A stretch of 64,000 nt of DNA, from positions 261,013-325,012 of the forward strand of contig JBBQED010000003.1 in NCBI GenBank assembly GCA_038320345.1, given 5' to 3'. A program made the position numbers and the translations under genes. How positions within the stretch are numbered: position 1 is the first letter of the stretch; the number at the start of each line of letters is the position of its first letter. This document shows positions 8,510-15,854 of the stretch, piece after piece. Source of the stretch: JBBQED01 sp038320345 (GTDB taxonomy: Bacteria > Bacteroidota > Bacteroidia > AKYH767-A > OLB10). The notes beneath the pieces were generated by a model. That model was not told the DNA's origin, searched no databases, and worked only from the letters and a program-made list of their open reading frames with translations.

Positions 8510-9581
8510 ATTCCTGTAAAGTAAATGCAACTGTTTTAACACGTTTACTGATACTTCCGTCTGATTCGTTTTGAACTAAAATCATTTCAGCTGCTGAAGT
8601 AGATTCGAAAACCTGCTTGATGTTCATGATTTTTCCAGCAGGAATTTTTTCTGCGTTTAACTTTTTAAATATTTCTTCCCAACTCAGTTTCGAGAATTTT
8701 TGTTGTAAGATTTCCGCAAGGATCTTCCGATGAATGACTCGTTCTGTATTCTTAGTAAATCGAAGGTCCACTAAAAGTTCAGGGAGATCTATAACTCCAC
8801 ATAATCGGATAAATTGTTGGTCAGTACCGGCAGCGATAATAAATTGAAAGTTATCTTCACTATAGAAAACTTCTCCATAAGGTGCAATATTAGGATGTAA
8901 AGATCCTGAGAGGCCCGGAACCATTTTATTATTGAGCCAATTCGCGGCTTGATTCGCTAAAGAGGCAAGAGCGCTCTCGTACAATGATGTTTCAACAATG
9001 GATCCTTTTCCTGATTTCATCCGATGAATCATTGCACACAAAATCCCTTCCTTAAGTTGATGTGCAGCTAAAAGATCAATCAATGCAACAGGCATTTTCA
9101 GCGGACCACTTTCAGGAGTTCCATTCATCGACATAAAACCTGTTTCTGCTTGTAGAACGGCGTCATATGCCAAACGATCACTATCAACAAATCCTTTAAT
9201 GATAGCAATGATGAGCGAAGGAAACTGTTTCTTTAATGAAGCGGGATCCAAGCCAAACTTAACATCATCCCCAGATTTAAAATTGGAAATCATGATCTCT
9301 GCATCTTTCAATTCCTCGAAAGCCTGTTCACGATCTTTCTCATTTTTTAAATCCAGAAAAACTACTTTTTTATTCCAGTTAACGGAGTGATAATAGGCAG
9401 AAATATTTAATGTTGCTGGTTCTCCTGGTTGCTTCCAACTACGGGTAAGATCGCCGCCGTTCTTATTTTCAATCTTAATAACTGTTGCGCCCAGCTCAGC
9501 AAAAAACATTCCCACTGCGGGACCAGCGAGTACACTCGAAAATTCGACAACTTTAATTCTTTTAAAAATTTTATCTGTCAT
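8502..9581 (-). CDS. CaiB/BaiF-type (class III) CoA-transferase
   Basis: A 359-residue protein with the family N-terminus (VVEFSSVLAGPAVGMFFAELGATVIKIE), the NWNKKVVFLDLK segment, and the AETGFMSMNGTPESGPLKMPVALIDLLAA region, which includes the expected aspartate nucleophile region. Class III enzymes move CoA between carboxylic acids through a covalent aspartyl intermediate, usually as interlocked dimers; the family also includes racemases such as AMACR. It lies 4 bp downstream of the CtlX-like gene and overlaps the GNAT gene, so the three probably form one operon. No acyl-CoA dehydrogenase or ligase is nearby to suggest a substrate. Confidence 0.9.
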   Translation of the reverse strand: MTDKIFKRIKVVEFSSVLAGPAVGMFFAELGATVIKIENKNGGDLTRSWKQPGEPATLNISAYYHSVNWNKKVVFLDLKNEKDREQAFEELKDAEIMISNFKSGDDVKFGLDPASLKKQFPSLIIAIIKGFVDSDRLAYDAVLQAETGFMSMNGTPESGPLKMPVALIDLLAAHQLKEGILCAMIHRMKSGKGSIVETSLYESALASLANQAANWLNNKMVPGLSGSLHPNIAPYGEVFYSEDNFQFIIAAGTDQQFIRLCGVIDLPELLVDLRFTKNTERVIHRKILAEILQQKFSKLSWEEIFKKLNAEKIPAGKIMNIKQVFESTSAAEMILVQNESDGSISKRVKTVAFTLQEYD

Positions 9582-9585
9582 TTAA

Positions 9586-10518
9586 TTAGGATTGAATTTC
9601 GGGTAGAAATATTTCCGCCATCATACATCTTACACTCCCTCCTCCTATTGCTTCAATGACTGGAATAGGTACTGGAAAAAGATTGGTATTTTCCATCAAT
9701 GTATGCAAATGATCATCACTTAAAGCATCGAAAGCATTTGCGGAAATTACGGTAATCAGATCCCCATCATTATTTTTAACTTGCAACATATTTCCTGCAA
9801 ATTGATTCATCTCTTCCATATCAATCTCAAGGACTATTCTTCCGCTTTGCTTCAAGGAATGAACTACTTGCTCACGTTCATGGCTATCCGAAATAACATC
9901 TGCACAAACTACAATATACGTTTCGCCGATATGCATCATTACATTGGTATGATAGAGTGGCGAACCATCTTTACTTCGAGTATGAAATCCAATTGGGGTA
10001 TAATGCATCAACGTACAAAATCGTTCAAATACTTCTTGATCTGTACGCGGGCTATAAGCAGCGTAGGCGATTTTGTTTTTATGATCCAATACCATGCTTC
10101 CAGTTCCTTCTAAAAACTTATTTTCGTTTTCAAAAACAGAAAGATCATGGATCTGGTTGACAACAAATTTCTGTTTAATTTCCTCCAGCAATTCAAGATT
10201 TTTTTCTCTTCTGCGATTTGAGGTCATCATCGGATAAATTACAATTGTTCCATCCTCATGAAAACTGATCCAGTTGTTAGGAAAAATTGCATCCGGTGCC
10301 AATGGATCATTAGAAGCAGTTGCAATCACTCGGATTCCCGTTTCCTTCAATCCCGAGAGCATACGGTCAAACTCCTCTAATCCTGCATGATGAATAGCTT
10401 CATCATCGGCTTCCAAAATCGTCTGAAATGAATTACTCGCCGCCGTCTCCTTGTTATTCCCAAAAAAAGCAGGCCGAATCATCCAAATCGCTGCTGCCGC
10501 TTGAACTGAATTTTTCAT
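9586..10518 (-). CDS. CtlX-like citrulline/arginine-type amidinohydrolase
   Basis: A protein of about 310 residues in the guanidino-modifying (amidinotransferase/arginine deiminase) fold. The opening IWMIRPAFFGNNKETAASNSFQ-type segment, SNDPLAPDAIFPNNWIS, FLEGTGSMVLDH, and GGGSVRCMMAEIFLP, with the catalytic cysteine near the end, match the CtlX group described as citrulline utilisation hydrolases. Asp/Glu and His residues of the triad are consistent (FPNNW, HTNVMMHIG). The start is placed at the ATG at 10518, as in relatives; an upstream in-frame ATG at 10575 would add 19 residues and leave only 19 bp to the divergent deaminase gene. Role: probably hydrolysis of a ureido or guanidino amino acid. 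Confidence 0.85.
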   Translation of the reverse strand: MKNSVQAAAAIWMIRPAFFGNNKETAASNSFQTILEADDEAIHHAGLEEFDRMLSGLKETGIRVIATASNDPLAPDAIFPNNWISFHEDGTIVIYPMMTSNRRREKNLELLEEIKQKFVVNQIHDLSVFENENKFLEGTGSMVLDHKNKIAYAAYSPRTDQEVFERFCTLMHYTPIGFHTRSKDGSPLYHTNVMMHIGETYIVVCADVISDSHEREQVVHSLKQSGRIVLEIDMEEMNQFAGNMLQVKNNDGDLITVISANAFDALSDDHLHTLMENTNLFPVPIPVIEAIGGGSVRCMMAEIFLPEIQS

Positions 10519-10594
10519 CTTGCTAAATTGCAGAATTCCCTCATAAGGTTTTCCGAAAAATTCAACTATCCTCATAATTCTCTACTTTAGTTTC

Positions 10595-11149
10595 ATGCAA
10601 AAATGGAAATACCTGTGCCTTGGCTGCTTGAGCTTGTTCATTGTGATCCTACTTTTCCCGCTGACAGGAAGAATGAACGAACGGATTGATCTTTCAGGAT
10701 CACTTCGCGATACCTTAGTTAAACTTGGAACTTATGCAGCGGCTCATGGTGATGTACCCGTTTCAGCTATACTCACTTATAATGATCTAATTATTGGAAC
10801 AGGATGCAATGACGTAATTCAAGCGAATCATGTTGGTGGACATGCTGAACTAAATGCAATTTCAGCAGCAATAAAAAAATACGGAATGGGTGAATTTAAT
10901 CAGCTAGATCGAAACTACCTGCGACTCATTACAACGTATGAACCTTGCGCTATGTGTAGAGCAGCAATTGCTGAATATCGCATTCATGATATACGCGTAC
11001 TCAAATATAAATCACTAATACAGTATTGGAAAGAATGGCTAAGCATGCAAAGAGTAATCATCAACAGTCATCCTGCTGGTGAATCTTCCATGCAGGATTC
11101 TCTCTTTCGCCTTCATCCCGGATTCCATGAAAAAAATTTGGAACAATAA
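10595..11149 (+). CDS. Membrane-anchored CMP/dCMP-type zinc deaminase
   Basis: A 184-residue protein whose residues about 6-25 form one hydrophobic segment (YLCLGCLSLFIVILLFPLTG), followed by a cytidine/deoxycytidylate/tRNA-adenosine deaminase domain. The zinc site is HAELNAI near 84 and TYEPCAMCRAAI near 117, giving the expected His, proton-shuttle Glu and two Cys ligands. Deaminases of this fold are normally cytosolic, so the N-terminal anchor is unusual and would place the domain either outside or tethered at the membrane. Guanine deaminase or TadA-like activity is also possible. Divergent from the CtlX-like gene. It is followed by a decayed gene. Confidence 0.8.
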   Translation: MQKWKYLCLGCLSLFIVILLFPLTGRMNERIDLSGSLRDTLVKLGTYAAAHGDVPVSAILTYNDLIIGTGCNDVIQANHVGGHAELNAISAAIKKYGMGEFNQLDRNYLRLITTYEPCAMCRAAIAEYRIHDIRVLKYKSLIQYWKEWLSMQRVIINSHPAGESSMQDSLFRLHPGFHEKNLEQ

Positions 11150-11154
11150 CAAAT

Positions 11155-11459
11155 TTATAAAAAGTGTCGTCTGAAAAACAGAAGACTCCTAAAGGCAAAA
11201 AGTGCTAGCAAGCCGAAAATTTCTTCCCCGTTTATTCCCACGTTCAACGGATTATACATAATGAGTCGGATCGTGCTTGAAGTATCAATAAAAAATACTA
11301 CCCGAGCTGCAGCAGATTCACTTTTGGCGGTTATAACATCCCAACATGTTTTGTAGATTTCAAATCGATATCAGCCATCAAGGGGAATTTCATCAATATC
11401 ACCAGATCCTTATTTGCATTTTGTACCCATGAAATATGGGAATAGACGTTACTATTGAA
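11155..11459 (-). pseudogene. Remnant of a peroxiredoxin (1-Cys/Prx6-AhpC type), C-terminal half
   Basis: Read on the minus strand, one frame from 11459 gives NVYSHISWVQN and then MKFPLMADIDLKS, the typical peroxiredoxin segments S-x-YSHxxW and FPLxAD. This frame meets a stop near 11340. The next frame continues with SESAAARVVFFIDTSSTIRL and MYNPLNVGINGEEIFGLL, which match the FIDxxGxIRxxxxYPxxxGRNxDEIxR end of Prx6-like enzymes. The N-terminal half with the peroxidatic cysteine is missing and a stop lies just before the first segment. The stretch is therefore a 5'-truncated, frameshifted relic; it explains most of the otherwise empty 11150-11490 gap. Confidence 0.8.
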
Positions 11460-11490
11460 TTATTAGAAAATCATTTCAATGGACGTATAA

Positions 11491-11919
11491 CTATTTAGTA
11501 TTCAAATAAATAAAATGTTGAATGGCGAGTTCATATCCCTGAAGTCCGAGTCCTGAAATCATTCCAATGCAATATTTAGCCATCAGACTTTGTTGACGAA
11601 ACTCTTCTCTTGCCATCAAATTAGAAATGTGGACTTCAATAACGGGAGAAGTTATAGCGGCAATAGCATCGGCGAGTGCTACCGAAGTATGCGTATATCC
11701 CCCACCATTAAAAATGATCCCATCCGCAGTAAAACCAACACTTTGAATTTTGTTAATCAACTCACCTTCCACGTTGCTCTGATAATAATTCAGCTGTAGG
11801 TCGGGATAATTGACAGATAGTTGCTCAATGAAACTATCAAAGTTTTGTGTTCCGTAAATTTCCGGTTCTCTGATCCCTACTAAATTCAGGTTCGGACCGT
11901 TAATGATATGAATCGTCAT
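11491..11919 (-). CDS. aroQ: 3-dehydroquinate dehydratase, type II
   Basis: A 142-residue enzyme of normal length for the small dodecameric type II class. It removes water from 3-dehydroquinate in the shikimate pathway. Seen motifs are IINGPNLNLVGIREPEIYG at the start (with the catalytic Tyr and the flexible-loop Arg), YQSNVEGELINKIQ near 44, DGIIFNGGGYTHTSVALADA near 64 with the substrate-binding Asn and catalytic His region, and VEVHISNLMAREEFR near 93. Divergent from xerD with 133 bp between start codons, an arrangement seen often in Bacteroidota. Confidence 0.97.
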   Translation of the reverse strand: MTIHIINGPNLNLVGIREPEIYGTQNFDSFIEQLSVNYPDLQLNYYQSNVEGELINKIQSVGFTADGIIFNGGGYTHTSVALADAIAAITSPVIEVHISNLMAREEFRQQSLMAKYCIGMISGLGLQGYELAIQHFIYLNTK

Positions 11920-12006
11920 AATGCTAGCTAAAGTATAGTTTTCAGATCAATTGTACTCTAAAGATAAAGCAAAATACCTGTTCATGAAACAATGCATAAT
12001 TCCAAA

Positions 12007-12033
12007 TTGCCAAACACGAATTCAATAACTTTG
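12007..12033 (+). promoter_or_regulatory. Probable promoter of xerD
   Basis: TAACTTTG (12026-12033) matches TAnnTTTG exactly and ends 19 bp before the start codon. A TTG at 12007-12009 could be the -33 element, although the 16-bp spacing is shorter than the usual 19. Confidence 0.5.
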
Positions 12034-12052
12034 TTGTACAATTGAAAGAGAT

Positions 12053-12955
12053 ATGAGGGCATGGGATCCTTACTTAAAGGGCTTTAAAAGTTATTTGCGG
12101 CTAGAGCGATCTCTTTCTGCGAATACACTTGATGCCTATCTTTTGGATCTTGAAAAATTGATTCAATATCTCGATGCCGAGCAGATTAAGCTGTTACCCG
12201 AGCAAATTAAATATGAGCACCTGACGAAATTTATTCAGTGGGTGCACGAACTGGGAATGACATCACGCAGTCAGGCGAGAGTACTTTCAGGCATTAAAGC
12301 ATTTTACAAATACCTGCTGATGGAAAATCTGATTCAGGATGATCCAACTGCATTAATAGAAGGCCCTAAAATCGGGCAGAAACTTCCTGATTTTCTTACA
12401 GTAGAAGAGATTAATAAAATACTAGATGCGATCGATCGTAGTAAGCCAGAAGGAGAACGGAACAAGGCACTTCTTGAAACACTGTACTCTTGTGGATTGA
12501 GGGTTTCCGAATTAGTGAATCTGAAATTAAGTCAGACTTTCATGGATATTGGATTTGTTAAAGTAACTGGCAAAGGAAATAAAGAACGTCTGATCCCTTT
12601 AGGAAATTCAGCCATCAAGCAAATTAAAATTTATATTGAATCCTATCGTAATCATCAGAATATTCATCACGATCATGAGGATTTCTTATTCCTAAATAGA
12701 AGAGGAAAAAAATTAACACGAGTGATGATCTTTACCATCATCAAAGATTTGTTGAAAATAACTGGCTTAAGGAAAACAATTAGTCCTCATACTTTCCGCC
12801 ATTCGTTTGCCACGCATTTGATTGAAGGAGGAGCTGATTTGCGAGCGATCCAGGAAATGCTTGGACATAGTAGCATTACGACCACCGAAATTTATACGCA
12901 CCTCGACCGCGACTACCTTCGATCTGCGATTCTACAATATCATCCAAGAGGATAA
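12053..12955 (+). CDS. xerD: Tyrosine recombinase XerC/XerD
   Basis: A 300-residue recombinase with the N-terminal SAM-like core-binding domain (about 5-90) and a C-terminal catalytic domain. All catalytic residues are present: Arg150 in CGLRVSEL, Lys near 172 in TGKGNKER, His246 and Arg249 in HTFRHSF, His272 in LGHSS and Tyr281 in IYTH. The role is resolution of chromosome dimers at dif during division, with a partner recombinase. Length, complete catalytic set and its position beside aroQ argue for the housekeeping enzyme rather than a phage or transposon integrase. The gene is more like XerD than XerC, but sequence reading alone cannot fully separate them. Confidence 0.93.
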   Translation: MRAWDPYLKGFKSYLRLERSLSANTLDAYLLDLEKLIQYLDAEQIKLLPEQIKYEHLTKFIQWVHELGMTSRSQARVLSGIKAFYKYLLMENLIQDDPTALIEGPKIGQKLPDFLTVEEINKILDAIDRSKPEGERNKALLETLYSCGLRVSELVNLKLSQTFMDIGFVKVTGKGNKERLIPLGNSAIKQIKIYIESYRNHQNIHHDHEDFLFLNRRGKKLTRVMIFTIIKDLLKITGLRKTISPHTFRHSFATHLIEGGADLRAIQEMLGHSSITTTEIYTHLDRDYLRSAILQYHPRG

Positions 12956-13132
12956 AATCTACCTGCGGTACAAGTCTAAATGTCAGATTATTACAACAGT
13001 TTTTTAATCATTTCCGCTGATTATTGAATCCTTTGAATAGCTTTTTTATTTTTAGAAATACCCATAAATGATCCTAGCTGAAATGAAATAAACAATTTTT
13101 TTTATACATTTAGCAAACCTAAAAAAGTATAT

Positions 13133-13849
13133 ATGGCGTACGAGTTTCAGGAGGCAAGTATTGTAAAAATCATCGATGAAAACGATGTTGTAAAAAGGTA
13201 TTTTATTAAAGTACCAGATACTGTTCCATTTAGCTTTAAAGCTGGGCAATTTATAATGCTGAATCTACCCATTCCTACTAAATATACTAATCGCAGTTAT
13301 TCCATTGCATCTGCTCCTTCCGATGATAATATATTTGAACTGTGTATTGTGCTCAATCCTAACGGTCAGGGCACCCCGCATATGTTTGAAACATTTGATG
13401 TAGGGACAAAAGTGATGATATCAAAAGTACTCGGTAAATTTGTTATACCTGATCCCATTGAAAGAGATCTCTGTTTTATTTGTACAGGAACAGGAATAGC
13501 ACCTTTACGTTCTCAAGTCGTGGATATTTTGAATAAAGGAATTCCGCATAAAAATATGTACATGGTTTTCGGCAACCGCTGGGAAAAAGATATCCTTTAT
13601 CGCAATGAAATGGAATCACTGCAGGAACAGTATCCTTCCTTTAAATTTATCCCTGTGTTATCGAGAAAAAATGAAGGGTGGCAGGGTAAAACCGGTTACG
13701 TACATAGTATCTATGAAGAAATATTCCACAACCGTCAACCTGCATACTTTTATATCTGCGGATGGGCCGATATGCTGAAAGAAGCTCGTCAAAGAATAGA
13801 AGCTATGGGCTACGACAGAAAATCGATTCGTTTTGAATCTTACGATTAA
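13133..13849 (+). CDS. FAD/NAD(P)-binding ferredoxin reductase-type oxidoreductase
   Basis: A 238-residue flavoprotein with an FAD-binding barrel and a nucleotide-binding domain and nothing else. The FAD motif is NRSYSIASAP near 56 (RxYS), the NAD(P) pyrophosphate loop is CTGTGIAPLRS near 122, and YICGWADMLKEAR near 204 is the usual C-terminal CG motif. No 2Fe-2S ferredoxin or globin domain is attached, so it must pass electrons to a separate partner, probably a ferredoxin or flavodoxin. Not in an obvious operon: 177 bp after xerD and 127 bp before the channel gene. Confidence 0.9.
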   Translation: MAYEFQEASIVKIIDENDVVKRYFIKVPDTVPFSFKAGQFIMLNLPIPTKYTNRSYSIASAPSDDNIFELCIVLNPNGQGTPHMFETFDVGTKVMISKVLGKFVIPDPIERDLCFICTGTGIAPLRSQVVDILNKGIPHKNMYMVFGNRWEKDILYRNEMESLQEQYPSFKFIPVLSRKNEGWQGKTGYVHSIYEEIFHNRQPAYFYICGWADMLKEARQRIEAMGYDRKSIRFESYD

Positions 13850-13976
13850 TCTACCCGCTCAAGTTTAGAATATGATAAAAGTTATCCTATTTCTTGAGAA
13901 CATAATAAATTATTTAGAAAAGCGTTGCTGAGTGATTCTTGCTCAATGCTAGAAGTTTTAGTTATTTTTACAGGAA

Positions 13977-14963
13977 ATGATCTCCAATTCTTTTAAAACT
14001 AAATTAAAGAACATCCGACGACGTGCGGATGCTCCTGAATTCGGATTTGGGAATACTACCGCTGCTGCAGGGCAACGGATCCTGAACAGAGATGGCACCG
14101 CAAACATCCACCGATTAGGTGAGCCTCGTTACAATGCAGTAAATATCTATCATAGTCTTGTGACCATGTCATGGAGGAGATTTAACCTCATGGTATTTAG
14201 CATTTATCTGGGAATGAATATGATTTTTGCCTGCATGTATTATTTTATTGGCGGTGCGGAAATCGGAGGCATGGTATATCATACAGAATTTGAAAGATTC
14301 ATGGAATACTTTTTCTTCAGTGCCCAATCATTAACTACTGTTGGATATGGAAGATTGAATCCTGTGGGAATGATTGGAAGTACGATTGCAACATTTGAAT
14401 CGATGCTTGGATTGTTAGGCTTTGCATTAGCTACAGGATTACTTTATGGAAGATTTTCTAGACCGACTGCAAAACTTTTATACAGTGAGAATATAATTAT
14501 TGCACCTTATAATCATCCAGTAAATAGCTTAACTGCTCCCACAGCTCTGATGTTCCGCATTGCAAATGCTAGAAAAAATCAACTGATTGAAGCGGAAGCA
14601 CAAGTTTTATTTACGTATAACGAAGATGCGAACGGAAAAATAGTCAGGAGATTTCAAGTACTCAAACTCGAAATCGAAAAAATAAGTTATTTGGCAATGA
14701 CATGGACAATTGTACATCCCATCAATGAAGATAGCCCTCTCTTTGGACTAAGTCCGGAAGATTTGCAAAATGTAGATGCAGAATTTATGATCAACATTAA
14801 AGCTATTGATGACACCTATGTACAAACCATTTATGCACGCTCATCTTACAAATGGAATGATGTTTTAGCCAATGTAAAATTCCATCCAGTTATTTTGGCA
14901 AGTGACGATGGTCGAGCTACAATTGACTTGCGCAAATTATCAACTTATGATCCGATTAACTAA
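13977..14963 (+). CDS. Inward-rectifier potassium channel (KirBac type)
   Basis: A 328-residue protein with two membrane helices (about 68-93 and 130-155), a pore loop and selectivity filter TVGYG at 121-125 preceded by SAQSLT, and a C-terminal beta-rich cytoplasmic domain of about 160 residues (RIANARKNQLIEAEAQVLF near 191). The region before the first helix is the slide-helix segment. The family conducts K+ and is gated by lipids and by the cytoplasmic domain. Its stop overlaps the start of the TPR gene (TAATG), so the two are translated together. Confidence 0.95.
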   Translation: MISNSFKTKLKNIRRRADAPEFGFGNTTAAAGQRILNRDGTANIHRLGEPRYNAVNIYHSLVTMSWRRFNLMVFSIYLGMNMIFACMYYFIGGAEIGGMVYHTEFERFMEYFFFSAQSLTTVGYGRLNPVGMIGSTIATFESMLGLLGFALATGLLYGRFSRPTAKLLYSENIIIAPYNHPVNSLTAPTALMFRIANARKNQLIEAEAQVLFTYNEDANGKIVRRFQVLKLEIEKISYLAMTWTIVHPINEDSPLFGLSPEDLQNVDAEFMINIKAIDDTYVQTIYARSSYKWNDVLANVKFHPVILASDDGRATIDLRKLSTYDPIN

Positions 14964-15745
14964 TGTATAGATTTAAATTTCTGCTCTTAGCAATACTGTT
15001 CATTTCAAAATCTGTCTTTTCTCAAACCGCAGACCAGAAAAATCAACAACTTTATAATTATGCGGTCAAGCTTCAGCAGGATGGAAAATTTGATGATGCC
15101 TTAACTGTTTTCAAAAACCTTTTAAAAAGCGATTCCTCTAATGTAGCTTATCTGCATCATGCGGCATTTCTGTATGCAAAATCTGGATTCAATCAACCCA
15201 CAGAAAAAATAAAAACTAGTTTTTTCAATATTGCAGAATATCTTTCCCTCAAAGCCATAGCGATCAACCCGAAAAGTGCAGATGCGCATTATACGTATGC
15301 ACTCACAGTTGCAGGAAAAAATGAATTCGCTAGTAACCGCTCCAAAATTGAAAATGCAAGGCTTATCAAAACGGAAGCTGAAACTGCAATCCGTCTTAAT
15401 CCAAAATTAGCGGGTCCTTATCATGTGTTAGGAAGATGGCATCAAGCATTAGCTGGTTTCAATTCCTTTGAAAGAGGAATGATCAAGGCTATTTTCGGAG
15501 GCCTTCCCGGAGGCTCCTATGATGATGCTATCAAAAATTTCGAAATGGCTATTCTTCTTGAACCTCTCAACGGGTTACATTACTATCAACTTGCGATCTC
15601 CTATCATTTGCGCGATCATGAAGGAGATAATAATCAAGCGATCAACTGGCTAAAAAAAGGGATACTGATTCAAATCCGTAATGATGGAGAAATCAAATCC
15701 CAAAAAGATATGGAAGACCTACTTAAAAAACTTAGTAGTAAATAA
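14963..15745 (+). CDS. Secreted/periplasmic TPR protein (RMD-like)
   Basis: A 260-residue protein with an N-terminal signal peptide (residues 1-20, FLLLAILFISKSVFSQ) followed by tetratricopeptide repeats: YAVKLQQDGKFDDALTVFK near 33, EYLSLKAIAINPKSADAHY near 91, then PYHVLGRWHQALAGFNSFER near 152 and AIKNFEMAILLEPLNGLHYY near 190. The pattern with LGRWHQALAGF resembles the regulator-of-microtubule-dynamics (FAM82/RMD) family, found also in bacteria without any known role. Overlapping start with the K+ channel gene suggests a joint function. No catalytic motif is seen. Confidence 0.8.
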   Translation: MYRFKFLLLAILFISKSVFSQTADQKNQQLYNYAVKLQQDGKFDDALTVFKNLLKSDSSNVAYLHHAAFLYAKSGFNQPTEKIKTSFFNIAEYLSLKAIAINPKSADAHYTYALTVAGKNEFASNRSKIENARLIKTEAETAIRLNPKLAGPYHVLGRWHQALAGFNSFERGMIKAIFGGLPGGSYDDAIKNFEMAILLEPLNGLHYYQLAISYHLRDHEGDNNQAINWLKKGILIQIRNDGEIKSQKDMEDLLKKLSSK

Positions 15746-15762
15746 TTTCGAGTTCTTTTTCT

Positions 15763-15820
15763 GGAATTAAATATCTACTTAATTCCATACTATAAAAAAG
15801 TATCTTTTATCGCGATAAAA
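15763..15820. terminator. Cluster of inverted repeats between convergent genes, possible two-way terminator
   Basis: GGAATTAA (15763-15770) pairs with TTAATTCC (15779-15786); ATACT and AGTAT follow with an A-rich loop; TTTTATCGCGATAAAA (15805-15820) is a perfect 16-bp palindrome. They fill the gap between the ends of the TPR gene (+) and the flippase gene (-). All are AT-rich, so terminator function is only probable. Confidence 0.4.
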
Positions 15821-15854
15821 ATTTTGCTAAAGTCGCTTTCCTTACTTAAAAGGA

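Noticed and set aside
12053..12955. Tyrosine recombinase as the integrase of a mobile element
   Set aside because: It has the XerD domain layout and sits divergent from aroQ in a normal housekeeping setting; no attachment repeats or phage genes are near, and the tRNA is 40 kb away.
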